Source: JAEWSN01 sp038249175 (lineage in GTDB: Bacteria > Bacillota > Clostridia > DSM-8532). Taken from it: 22,931 bases of DNA. Position numbers and translations under genes: made by a program. The stretch spans positions 1 to 22,931 of the forward strand of contig JBBRWP010000021.1 of assembly GCA_038249175.1 (NCBI GenBank), given 5' to 3'. The notes under the pieces are model-generated. The model was not told the origin of the DNA. It searched no databases and worked only from the letters and a program-made list of their open reading frames with translations. Shown here one piece after another: positions 1 through 7,794 of the stretch (the stretch's first letter is position 1; each line of letters starts with the position of its first letter).

Positions 1-782
1 ATCGTATTTTGCGGGCAGACTTCTGCACACTTTCCGCAATCAATGCACTTGGCCGGATCGATGACGGCAAGAAAACGGTCCATGGTAATGGCCTGTGTCG
101 GGCAGTTTTTCACGCAGAGACCGCAGGCAATACAGGCGGTTTTACAATTCTTTCTGGAAACAGCTCCCCGTTCGTGGTTAGAACAAAGCACCGTATGGTC
201 CGCGGAAATCGGCAGCATTTTAATAATGCTCTTCGGGCATTCCGGCACACACAAACCGCAGCCGGTACATTTTTCAGGCAAAATTCTGGCCAAGCCATCT
301 TCCACAACAATGGCATCGAATTTGCATGCTTTTTGGCAGCTGCCAAAACCGACACAGCCGAAAATACAGGCAGACATGCCGCCTAGCAAGGCCGCAGCGG
401 AGGCACAATCCTGAATGCCTTCATATTTGTATTTCTTATCCACGGTTTTCCAGTCACCCTGACACAAGACCCGTGCCTGAGAACCTTCCTTCGCATCTGC
501 CTCCACGCCCATTATCTCTGACAGCCTGACCAGCAGTGGCGCGCCGCCCACCGGGCAACGATTGATTGCCATGCCATCCAAAACAATGCCTTCAGCGTAC
601 GTATCGCATCCGGAACAACCGCAGGCACCACAATTGATGCCCGGCAGAACCTCACGAACGGTGTCAATTTGCGGATTCCTTTCCACATGAAACACTTTGG
701 ATGCGATGGATAAGCCAATCCCGAAAATCAAGGCCAGTCCGGCCACCACTGCAACGGGGATAAGAATTGCCAAAAAATCCAT
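1..782 (-). CDS. rnfB: RnfB, electron-transport subunit of the Rnf complex (C-terminus cut by window edge)
   Basis: RnfB is the iron-sulfur subunit thought to take electrons from ferredoxin and pass them into the membrane Rnf complex. The reading frame is open from ATG at 782 to the left edge, about 260 residues, so the end is missing. An N-terminal membrane helix covers residues 3-25. It is followed by the RnfB-type Fe-S motif C51-x2-C54-x4-C59-x16-C76. At least three ferredoxin-like [4Fe-4S] motifs follow, including CTGCGLCVPECP, CIACGLCVKNCP and CIDCGKCAEVCP. The start is fixed by GGAGG at 790-794, seven bases upstream. It is the last gene of the rnfCDGEAB order, 91 bases behind rnfA. The family assignment is very secure. 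Confidence 0.96.
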   Translation of the reverse strand, partial: MDFLAILIPVAVVAGLALIFGIGLSIASKVFHVERNPQIDTVREVLPGINCGACGCSGCDTYAEGIVLDGMAINRCPVGGAPLLVRLSEIMGVEADAKEGSQARVLCQGDWKTVDKKYKYEGIQDCASAAALLGGMSACIFGCVGFGSCQKACKFDAIVVEDGLARILPEKCTGCGLCVPECPKSIIKMLPISADHTVLCSNHERGAVSRKNCKTACIACGLCVKNCPTQAITMDRFLAVIDPAKCIDCGKCAEVCPQNT

Positions 783-873
783 TTTTATTCCTCCAACAAT
801 ATAGGGTGCCTCTGCCGGTTATCTGAATTTCACAGCGCCGGCTGCCTTTTGTAGGTTCAGCAGTTCACAGTGA

Positions 874-1458
874 TTATGACGGTAACACCAGACCGGCAAA
901 TCCAAAGAACGCCACCGACACCAGGGCTGCCGCGATTAATGAAATGGGCATCCCTTTGAACGATTCCGGGATGTCGCAGGTTTCCAGTTTTTCGCGGATA
1001 CCTGAAAATAAAATCAGGGCCATTGTAAAACCAAGCCCGGCTGAAAATCCGTAAAAGACCGCCTGCACAAAGGTATAGCCACGTTGTACATGGATCAGGG
1101 AAGACCCTAAAACCGCGCAGTTCGTGGTAATGAGCGGAAGAAAGATACCCAATGATTTGTATAATGGCGGTGCCAATTTTTTCAAAGCGGTTTCCACAAA
1201 CTGCACCAGTGCTGCGATGAGCAGGATAAACGCAATGGTCTGCAAGTATTCCAGGTGCAGCGGGATTAAGAGCCATGTGTTCACCATCCAGGTGGCAGCC
1301 GAAGCCAGTACCATAACAAAGACAACAGCACCGCTCATGCCGAGGGCAGTTTCCCGTTTTTTAGAAACCCCTAAAAATGGACATATACCCAAAAATTTTG
1401 ACAAAACAAAGTTCTCAATAAACAGTGCACCTACAAGGATCGTCAGTAATTCCTTCAT
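874..1458 (-). CDS. rnfA: RnfA, membrane subunit of the Rnf complex
   Basis: RnfA is an integral membrane subunit of the ferredoxin:NAD+ oxidoreductase; it pairs with RnfE as an inverted-topology homologue and helps carry electrons and ions across the membrane. The product has 194 residues, the usual length, with about six hydrophobic helices. Family signatures include the N-terminal FVLSKFLGICPFLGVS and the central LPLITTNCAVLG, each with the conserved Cys seen in RnfA/RnfE pairs. The ATG overlaps the rnfE stop by four bases (1455-1458), which indicates translational coupling. A 91-base gap separates it from rnfB. Confidence 0.97.
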   Translation of the reverse strand: MKELLTILVGALFIENFVLSKFLGICPFLGVSKKRETALGMSGAVVFVMVLASAATWMVNTWLLIPLHLEYLQTIAFILLIAALVQFVETALKKLAPPLYKSLGIFLPLITTNCAVLGSSLIHVQRGYTFVQAVFYGFSAGLGFTMALILFSGIREKLETCDIPESFKGMPISLIAAALVSVAFFGFAGLVLPS

Positions 1459-2159
1459 ACGGCACCCCCTTCTTTATTGACAATGGCACAGCCGGCACAA
1501 CCTTCACCGTCCCCGCAACTGCTGCCGCAGCCGGCTGCATCCGGGACAGCTTTCTTTCCCGTGCGCAGAATGGACACTTTGTTCACAACTGCAATCAGCA
1601 CCCCCATCACCAGAAACCCGCCCGGGGGCAATATCATTATGGACGCCGGGTCAAACAGATCTTTTGTAAGTGTCATGCCCATCCAGGTACCGGCACCAAG
1701 AATTTCACGGACTGAACCGATGATAAACAATGCACCGGTAAAGCCCGCACCCATGCCGATGGCATCCAACGCTGCAAGCAAAGGGTTATTTTTACAGGCG
1801 AACATTTCAGCGCGCGCCAGAATAATACAGTTCACAACAATCAATGGAATAAAAATGCCCAAACGATTGTTTAAATCTGGAAGATAGGCAGCCATGAGCA
1901 ATTGCACCACCGTCACAAAACCGGCAATGATGGTAATGAAGACCGGAATACGCACCTTATCGGGCACGATATTACGCACAGAAGAAATTGCGATATTGGA
2001 TCCAATCAACACAACCGTTGCCGCAAGACCCATCCCTAAGCCGTTTTCAGCCATGGTTGTGACCGCCAAAGAGGGGCACATCCCCAGCAACAAACGAATG
2101 ATGGGATTTTCCTTGAGCAGACCCGCCGTTAACACGTCTTTCATTCTTTTGACATTCAT
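1455..2159 (-). CDS. rnfE: RnfE, membrane subunit of the Rnf complex, with Cys-rich tail
   Basis: RnfE is the second RnfA-like membrane subunit. The product has 234 residues. N-terminal KENPIIRLLLGMCPSLAVTT and central FIPLIVVNCIILARAE are the expected Cys-bearing half-channel motifs. The C-terminus is extended and hydrophilic, with four cysteines at about 211, 215, 221 and 224 (C-x3-C-x5-C-x2-C). That could bind a metal or an Fe-S cluster; Cys-rich tails are, to my knowledge, found in some clostridial RnfE but not in the proteobacterial form. The gene overlaps rnfG by four bases (2156-2159) and rnfA by four bases. Confidence 0.96.
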   Translation of the reverse strand: MNVKRMKDVLTAGLLKENPIIRLLLGMCPSLAVTTMAENGLGMGLAATVVLIGSNIAISSVRNIVPDKVRIPVFITIIAGFVTVVQLLMAAYLPDLNNRLGIFIPLIVVNCIILARAEMFACKNNPLLAALDAIGMGAGFTGALFIIGSVREILGAGTWMGMTLTKDLFDPASIMILPPGGFLVMGVLIAVVNKVSILRTGKKAVPDAAGCGSSCGDGEGCAGCAIVNKEGGAV

Positions 2160-2824
2160 TGCAAGCCCTCCTTTTTCATGAATTCCCGTGCGGCTGTCAG
2201 TGCATCGGTCACGCCACGTGTCACCGCTCGGGAGGTAACGGTTGCTCCGGTCAATGCTTCAATTTCACCACGTGTTGTGGCGACCCGTTTCACCACCTGC
2301 AAACCGGCAGGATCTGCCACTGCATTGTATTGTTTTAGAAAGGCAGGTTCTGCTGCTTTCGTCCCAAGGCCGGGGGTTTCATTTTGCGAAATAATGATGA
2401 CCCCGCTTATGGCACCGTCTGCACCAACCCCGACAATCATGGATATGGCACCCCCATAGCCTTTGGGTGCAACCTGCACTGCACAGCCTGCAAAAGCGCC
2501 ACCCTTCATTCCAGGATATAAGGAAACCACAGTTTCCGGAACGGTCAGACCACCCTGTTCCAGGATTGACCGGCTTTTTTCGGGTTCAAAAGTATCCGCT
2601 GCCGGCAGCACGGTTTGGAGAGAGGCCATTTTTTCTTTCGCTTCTCTTTCTACAATAATGGGTTGGGCCATCTGGTACACAACCGCCAGCAAACCCGTTA
2701 CAATCAGGCCGACCAGAAAGAGGACAACAGCCGGGTTCACCATTTCTCTGTACCACATTTTCCGGTCTGCCGCCTGTCTCTTTTGAGGGGCTGACGCTGT
2801 GCCTGAACTATTTTGCTGTGTCAT
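2156..2824 (-). CDS. rnfG: RnfG, covalent-FMN subunit of the Rnf complex
   Basis: RnfG is a single-pass membrane flavoprotein on the outer face of the membrane; it carries FMN bound covalently through a phosphoester to threonine. The product has 222 residues. A membrane helix lies at about residues 30-52, then an FMN-binding domain with the family pattern TPGLGTKAAEP. The flavinylation motif TGATVTS places the modified Thr at about residue 195. It overlaps rnfD by 17 bases (2808-2824) and rnfE by four. No irregularity seen. Confidence 0.96.
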   Translation of the reverse strand: MTQQNSSGTASAPQKRQAADRKMWYREMVNPAVVLFLVGLIVTGLLAVVYQMAQPIIVEREAKEKMASLQTVLPAADTFEPEKSRSILEQGGLTVPETVVSLYPGMKGGAFAGCAVQVAPKGYGGAISMIVGVGADGAISGVIIISQNETPGLGTKAAEPAFLKQYNAVADPAGLQVVKRVATTRGEIEALTGATVTSRAVTRGVTDALTAAREFMKKEGLQ

Positions 2825-3767
2825 TGCCTACCTCCCCAAATGATTTTTTCACGATGAGTCTATCCATTAAGGGTGTTGCCACATTCATCAAAATAATGGC
2901 AAAAGAAACGCCTTCCGTCATGTTTGTAAACATTCTGAAAACGGCTGTTAAGGCACCGCAACCAATCGCATAAATCCAACGTGCTTTTGTAGTGACAGGG
3001 CTTGTGGCATAGTCGGTGGCCATAAACACAGCGCCCAGCAAGAGGCCGCCAGCCAGCATATGACGCAGCGGATCTCCGTCAAACAGACCGTCACCACCCA
3101 AAACCCAAATAAGAAGCATTGCTGAACCGGTCATCAGCACCGGTATTTCCCAGGTAATGATCTTTCTTACCAAGAGGTAAACAAAACCGATCAGAATCGC
3201 CAGAGCCGACGTTTCTCCCAAGCAACCCCCCACACTGCCAAAAAACAGGTCTGCAAGGGCCGGCAGCTCACCGCCATCCCGCATGATCATTAAGGGTGTT
3301 GCCGTGCTTACGGCGTCTATTCCGGATGATCCGGGTGCTATCCAGGAAGTCATGGCACGCCCGTAAGCCACCACCAATATGGCACGGGCACCAAGAGCCG
3401 GGTTCATAAAGTTTTGTCCAATACCGCCAAAGAGCTGCTTGATCATAACAATGGCAAGGAAGGTACCCACAACTGCAATCCACAGCGGAATGGTGGCCGT
3501 CAGGTTCAGAGCCAACAACAGGCCCGTGACCATTGCACTCAAATCCCCGACTGTGCTTTCGCGCCTGAATAACTTACGGGAACCCCATTCCCAGAACACA
3601 GCGGAGGCCATACAGACCACCATGACCAGGAGGGCACGGAGGCCGAAAAACCAAACCGCAGCAAAGGCAGCTGGTACAAGGGCAATGAGGACGTCTAACA
3701 TAATTCTTCTGGTAGTGGATCCTTCCCGAATATGGGGAGAAGATGCCACAACAAACTGCTCACTCAT
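2808..3767 (-). CDS. rnfD: RnfD, membrane covalent-FMN subunit of the Rnf complex
   Basis: RnfD is the large membrane subunit homologous to NqrB. It binds FMN covalently and takes part in coupling electron flow to ion transport. From ATG at 3767 it has 319 residues and begins MSEQFVVASSPHIREG. A longer open frame reaches 3878, but the ATG at 3767 overlaps the rnfC stop (ATGA, 3764-3767) and has GGAGG at 3778-3782, so I chose it. The protein is strongly hydrophobic. The motif DAVSTATPL places the flavinylated Thr at about 157. MNPALGARAI and the terminal membrane helices also fit the family. Confidence 0.96.
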   Translation of the reverse strand: MSEQFVVASSPHIREGSTTRRIMLDVLIALVPAAFAAVWFFGLRALLVMVVCMASAVFWEWGSRKLFRRESTVGDLSAMVTGLLLALNLTATIPLWIAVVGTFLAIVMIKQLFGGIGQNFMNPALGARAILVVAYGRAMTSWIAPGSSGIDAVSTATPLMIMRDGGELPALADLFFGSVGGCLGETSALAILIGFVYLLVRKIITWEIPVLMTGSAMLLIWVLGGDGLFDGDPLRHMLAGGLLLGAVFMATDYATSPVTTKARWIYAIGCGALTAVFRMFTNMTEGVSFAIILMNVATPLMDRLIVKKSFGEVGNDTAK

Positions 3768-5092
3768 GCCTTTTTCACCTCCATTTTTTTCGGTTGTTTG
3801 CGAATGTGGTCTTTTGCGAGACGCAACGACTGCACCAGGTAGCGGTGGGCCGGGCAAACATAGGAGCAACTGCCGCACTCAATACAGTCCATAGCCTGAT
3901 AGGCAGGAAGCTCTTCCCAGGCACGGTTGATAACCGCACGGTTGATATCGAGCGGCTGCAGGGACATGGGACAGTGGGATACACAGCGGCCACAGCGAAT
4001 ACAAGCCGTTTCCACCGGCATACCGGCCAGCTTGTGATCCAATACCAGAATGGCATTGGTATTTTTTATGACCGGCACATCGGCTGAGTGCATAGCAACA
4101 CCCATCATAGGGCCTCCCATGAGTATTTTTTCCGGGTCACCTGTCAGACCGCCACAGGTTTCAAAAACATCTGTTAGCGGAGTGCCAATAAAGACTTCAT
4201 AATTGCCCGGGATTTTTACCAAAGGACCATCCACCGTAATTCTTTTTTTCATCAGCGGCATGCCGGTATCCAGATAGGCCTGCAAATAAGAAACCGATGT
4301 AACATTCATGACCAGACACCCAACATCAGCCGGCAGTTTTCCGGTCTTCACCACACGTCCGGAGATGGTGTGTATCAGAACACGTTCTGCACCTTGCGGA
4401 TACTGGCTTTTCAATGCGCGCACTTCGATGTTTTGAATATTCGCACATTTTTCCTTCAATAAAGCAATAGCTTCGGGTTTATTGTCTTCAATACCAATAA
4501 TGGTCCTGGTAACGCCTGTCCATTTCATGACCGACAGAACACCGGCCACGATACGATCCGGGTACTCCATGCATTCCCTGAAATCTGAGGTAATATAGGG
4601 TTCACACTCCGCAGCATTGATAATAAGCAAATCCGGATTGGTCCCTTTTAGGGGGCTCAATTTGACATGGGTTGGGAAACCTGCACCGCCCAAACCGGTC
4701 AAACCGGCCGCACGAACCGCTTTCAGAAAATCGGCGTTCGATGCAATGACCGGTGCTTGTATTTCCGGCAAAAAGACCTGTTACTCGTCGGTTTTGATGA
4801 CCACTGTCATCACCTGCCGATTACCAAAACACAGCATCGGTTCCACCGTTTGCACCATACCAGACACCGACGCATGAACCGGGGCGCAAACATAGGCATC
4901 TGAATCTCCAATGACCTGACCGGCCAGCACATGATCCCCCTTCTTTACAGTGGGAATACATGCCGCACCGATGTGCTGCACCATAGGAATATAGGCAGTT
5001 TTTGGTACGGGAACCTGCGAGGTAGCGCAGTTTTCCGTACCCTTCCTCTCGGCGGGGTGGATGCCGGGAATCTTTATTCTTTTTTTAATCAT
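3764..5092 (-). pseudogene. rnfC: RnfC, NADH/ferredoxin-facing subunit, interrupted by one in-frame TAA
   Basis: RnfC is the peripheral subunit with NADH- and flavin-binding folds and two [4Fe-4S] clusters. The frame from ATG 5092 (AGGAGG at 5100-5105) to the stop at 3764 is 443 codons, the right size for RnfC, with a single TAA at 4781-4783 (codon 104). Residues 1-103 form the RnfC N-terminal domain (GIHPAERKG, QHIGAACIPTVKKGD, DAYVCAPVHASVSG). After the stop come the 51K/SLBB part (GLTGLGGAGFPTHVKLSP, AAECEPYITSD) and the cluster motifs CIRCGRCVSHCP and CIECGSCSYVCP. Neither half shows decay. The distal half could start at TTG 4771, but with a poor SD. It may be a nonsense mutation, a sequence error, readthrough or a true two-piece RnfC; I cannot decide. 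Confidence 0.85.
4781..4783 (-). other. In-frame TAA inside rnfC
   Basis: On the minus strand the codons read ...ATC AAA ACC GAC GAG TAA CAG GTC TTT TTG... The same frame continues for 339 further codons of good RnfC sequence. A single C-to-T change from CAA (Gln) would create it. It falls in the linker between the N-terminal domain and the 51K-like domain. Confidence 0.9.
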
Positions 5093-5125
5093 GAAACAGC
5101 CTCCTCAGCGGTCTTTGCAAATGAC

Positions 5126-5138
5126 CAGTGCTATCATA
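5126..5138 (-). promoter_or_regulatory. Candidate rnf operon promoter (extended -10)
   Basis: On the minus strand TG-G-TATGAT ends at 5133, an extended -10 element. No good -35 lies at 16-18 bases. It would start the rnfCDGEAB transcript near 5126, giving a leader of about 34 bases. No terminator or operator is evident between it and rnfC. Confidence 0.45.
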
Positions 5139-5439
5139 CCACAAGCTTTTTTCTATTCACAGGTTTGTCTTGTATTTCACAATGTTTTTTTGATTGTCTA
5201 CTAAAGGCTTTGCAAGCTATTCTGCAATTTATAATTTGAATCTTGCAGAATACTGTTTTCTCTTTTCTTTTTTCTTAATCCTTATCTGTGAATGAAAACC
5301 AGTGTAACATATCTAAAACAAACAGTTTAACGGCATTTATATCAGCAGATAATCCATCATTTTCAAGGAAAATAAAAATGTATGCCCATGGATATATGCA
5401 TCATCAAGAAAAATATTATGCAATTTTCATATAAAAATG
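5139..5439. other. AT-rich divergent intergenic spacer, no gene seen
   Basis: This stretch between the rnf and glnA promoters is clearly AT-rich, with many short poly-T and poly-A runs. No reading frame has a convincing SD or a recognisable product on either strand, and I see no long repeat or hairpin. Confidence 0.6.
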
Positions 5440-5467
5440 TTGCATGATGTCAGATATATGATATAAT
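5440..5467 (+). promoter_or_regulatory. glnA operon promoter
   Basis: TTGCAT at 5440-5445 and a perfect TATAAT at 5462-5467 are separated by 16 bases. Transcription would begin near 5474, leaving an untranslated leader of about 325 bases before glnA. Confidence 0.75.
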
Positions 5468-5560
5468 GTAGAAGCATTTGGGATGCAAATTGTATCCTTG
5501 CCCATTCGTATCTGGTCCGGCAGAATCTCTGCCCCCTGTACGAAGCCATATAAAGCAAAC

Positions 5561-5576
5561 GGAACAATGGCGTTCC
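5561..5576 (+). promoter_or_regulatory. ANTAR-type hexaloop hairpin in the glnA leader
   Basis: GGAAC-AATGGC-GTTCC makes a 5-bp stem closing a six-base loop with A at position 1 and G at position 4, the signature recognised by ANTAR antitermination proteins. The loop and 3' arm (5566-5573) are the same bases that form the 5' arm of the downstream terminator, so the two structures exclude each other. A second hairpin upstream (GGCAG-AATCT-CTGCC, 5519-5533) sits where the first ANTAR hairpin would be, but its loop has five bases and does not match. Confidence 0.75.
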
Positions 5577-5635
5577 AAAAACGGTCATTCTTAAGAATAA
5601 CCGTTTTTGACGCCATTTTATTTTTGATTTTTTTT
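5566..5635 (+). terminator. Intrinsic terminator in the glnA leader (attenuator)
   Basis: AATGGCGT (5566-5573) pairs with ACGCCATT (5610-5617), and AAAAACGGT (5577-5585) with ACCGTTTTT (5600-5608). The loop contains the further palindrome ATTCTTAAGAAT. A T-rich tract follows at 5616-5635. It lies between promoter and gene, so it would stop glnA transcription unless the overlapping ANTAR hairpin is held by protein. Confidence 0.88.
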
Positions 5636-5647
5636 GCAGACAATTCA

Positions 5648-5700
5648 GCTTGTTTGCGAGAAGACAGAAGCACAATTACTAAAAACCAGCGCAAACAAGC
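5648..5700 (+). other. Second stem-loop in the glnA leader
   Basis: GCTTGTTTGCG (5648-5658) is perfectly complementary to CGCAAACAAGC (5690-5700), enclosing 31 bases. It lies after the terminator and before glnA and has no T tract. It may protect the read-through mRNA or mark a processing point; function unknown. Confidence 0.55.
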
Positions 5701-5800
5701 AAGGGCTCAGAAGGAAATCACGGCTTAGGAAAGCTCCCCGAAATGCCTTTTCAGGAGACTGAATGCGAAAAAAAGAACCCCGTAACAGAAAGGACAGGAT

Positions 5801-7132
5801 ATGCGTAAAAAAACTGCACAAGATGTGATGACCATTGCCAGGGAGAATGATGTGAAATTTGTCCGTCTCCAATTCACAGACTTGTTTGGGACACTGAAAA
5901 ATGTGGCCATCACTGTCGACCAATTGGAAAAAGCACTGTCAAATCAATGCATGTTCGATGGCTCATCGATTGACGGGTTTGTGCGCATCGAAGAATCCGA
6001 TATGTTTCTCCACCCGGATCCGGATACCTTTGCCGTGTTCCCATGGCGTCCGCAAAGCGGCCGTGTGGCACGCCTCATCTGTGATATCTATGGCTCCGAC
6101 GGTCAACCCTTTGAAGGCGATCCGCGCTACATCCTCAAAAAGTCCTTAAAAAAAGCCGAGGCGCTGGGTTATACCATGCATGCCGGCCCGGAATGCGAAT
6201 TTTTCCTCTTTCAGACCGACAACAACGGCAAAATTACCACCACCACACAGGATAACGGCAGTTACTTCGATCTGGGTCCCATGGACCTTGGTGAGGATGC
6301 CCGCCGGGATATTTGTCTTACCCTGGAAGAACTGGGCTTTTCGGTAGAAGCCTCACACCATGAAGTGGCCAGAGGCCAGCATGAAATCGATTTTCGCTAC
6401 GATGAGGGATTGAAAACCGCCGACAACATTATGACCTTTAAGCTGGTTGTTAAAACCATTGCGAAGCGTCATGGTTTGGCTGCCTCCTTTATGCCCAAAC
6501 CCATCGCAGGCATTGCCGGCAGTGGCATGCATACGTATCTATCCCTTATAAAAGATGGTGAAAATGCTTTTTATGACAGCGAAAATGCAAATGGCCTCAG
6601 CACAACGGCGCTGTCCTTCATCGCCGGGTTGTTGGAGCACGCTGCTGCGCTCACAGCCATCACAAATCCCATCATCAATTCCTATAAGCGCCTGGTTGCC
6701 GGTTTTGAAGCCCCCATATATGCCGCCTGGGCGCTTCAGAACCGCAGTCCCCTTATCCGTGTTCCGGCACAACGCGGCAAGGATACGCGAATTGAACTGC
6801 GCAGCCCCGACCCCTCGTGCAATCCTTACCTGGCCCTTGCCGCCATTATCGATGCCGGGCTGGATGGTATAGAGCGACAACTTCAACCGGCAGACCCTAT
6901 TGAGAAAAACCTTTATCTGCTCAGCCCTGAGGAACGTCAGGAAATGGGGGTGGTCTCCCTCCCGAAAACGCTGGATGAAGCATTGACTGCCTTATCTATA
7001 GACCACCTCATCCTCAACACCCTTGGTGCACACGCGGCCGAATGTTACCTTTCAGCCAAAGAAAAAGAAGTGGAAGAATACCGAAATTGTGTTCACCTGT
7101 GGGAAACTGAAAAGTACCTTGGCAGTTGCTAG
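5801..7132 (+). CDS. glnA: Glutamine synthetase, type I (GSI-alpha-like)
   Basis: This enzyme makes glutamine from glutamate, ammonium and ATP in the cytoplasm as a dodecamer. The product has 443 residues, the length of the short GSI-alpha form. Family signatures in order are the beta-grasp domain with FDGSSIDGF, the ATP/metal site GPECEFFLF, HHEVARGQHEIDF, KPIAGIAGSGMH, NSYKRL and ELRSPDPSCNPYLALA. The start is supported by AGGA at 5791-5794. It leads a glnA, ANTAR regulator, gltB, gltD cluster, 67 bases ahead of the regulator. Expression is probably governed by the leader terminator and hexaloop hairpin. Being the alpha type it is expected to be controlled by feedback rather than by adenylylation; that is family knowledge. 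Confidence 0.97.
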   Translation: MRKKTAQDVMTIARENDVKFVRLQFTDLFGTLKNVAITVDQLEKALSNQCMFDGSSIDGFVRIEESDMFLHPDPDTFAVFPWRPQSGRVARLICDIYGSDGQPFEGDPRYILKKSLKKAEALGYTMHAGPECEFFLFQTDNNGKITTTTQDNGSYFDLGPMDLGEDARRDICLTLEELGFSVEASHHEVARGQHEIDFRYDEGLKTADNIMTFKLVVKTIAKRHGLAASFMPKPIAGIAGSGMHTYLSLIKDGENAFYDSENANGLSTTALSFIAGLLEHAAALTAITNPIINSYKRLVAGFEAPIYAAWALQNRSPLIRVPAQRGKDTRIELRSPDPSCNPYLALAAIIDAGLDGIERQLQPADPIEKNLYLLSPEERQEMGVVSLPKTLDEALTALSIDHLILNTLGAHAAECYLSAKEKEVEEYRNCVHLWETEKYLGSC

Positions 7133-7199
7133 GCCTTTTGCAACAGAACAGCAAAAACAGAAGAACCCATCTGAATGCTGCGCATAAGGAGGTGCAACG

Positions 7200-7775
7200 A
7201 TGCGATGCAATATATTGCTTGTTATGAAGGCCCGCGAGACCATGGAAAACATGACAAGCATCCTGACTTCTCGCGGACATGTCATTACCGAAGCCTGCAC
7301 ATCCGGGGCGCAAGGCATTCGCTCCGCACAAAACCATCCCTGCGACATTGCAGTTGTTGGTTTCAGCCTGGCGGATATGACAGGGCTTCATTTTGCAGAA
7401 GACCTGCAAAACTACCAACCGGCTTCCGTTTTGCTGATTGTGCCCCCCGATCAGGTTTCTTACGCAAGACAAGCCTCCGGAGAATTGGATGTTACCTGCC
7501 TGCCTAAACCGGTAACTGCACAGAGTCTTGTCACATCCATCGAAATGCTCCTGCAATTTCGGGACCGCTATGGCCGGATGAATGCAGAGACTGCAAAACT
7601 GAAGGCAGGATTGGAACGGCGTGCACTGGCAGACAAAGCCAAAGCAGCATTGATGAAAAGCCTGGGCATCCCCGAAGCCGAAGCCTGGCGCAAAATGCAA
7701 AAACAAAGTATGGATAGCGGAAAACCGCTGGAATATGTGGCACAACACATCCTGGACATCTATGGAAAAAACTGA
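7200..7775 (+). CDS. nitR: NitR-like ANTAR antitermination regulator with degenerate receiver
   Basis: The product has 191 residues. Residues 1-117 have the outline of a response-regulator receiver domain (MRCNILLVMK, PCDIAVVGFSLADMTG, CLPKP), residues 118-140 look like a linking helix, and 137-187 form an ANTAR RNA-binding domain (RRALADKAKAALMKSLGI, AWRKMQKQSM, LEYVAQHIL). The receiver lacks the phosphorylation site: residue 54 is Gly where Asp is expected, and the acidic pair near residues 9-10 is Met-Lys; Lys103 is kept. It is therefore unlikely to be switched by phosphorylation. ANTAR proteins of this kind (NitR) are known in clostridial glnA/glt clusters as antiterminators. AAGGAGG at 7186-7192 supports the start. 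It ends 19 bases before gltB. Confidence 0.9.
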   Translation: MRCNILLVMKARETMENMTSILTSRGHVITEACTSGAQGIRSAQNHPCDIAVVGFSLADMTGLHFAEDLQNYQPASVLLIVPPDQVSYARQASGELDVTCLPKPVTAQSLVTSIEMLLQFRDRYGRMNAETAKLKAGLERRALADKAKAALMKSLGIPEAEAWRKMQKQSMDSGKPLEYVAQHILDIYGKN

Positions 7776-7794
7776 AAGAACAATGAGGTGACCT

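Noticed and set aside
5416..5728. Small frames in the glnA leader on both strands
   Set aside because: They overlap the promoter and terminator hairpin and lack ribosome-binding sites.
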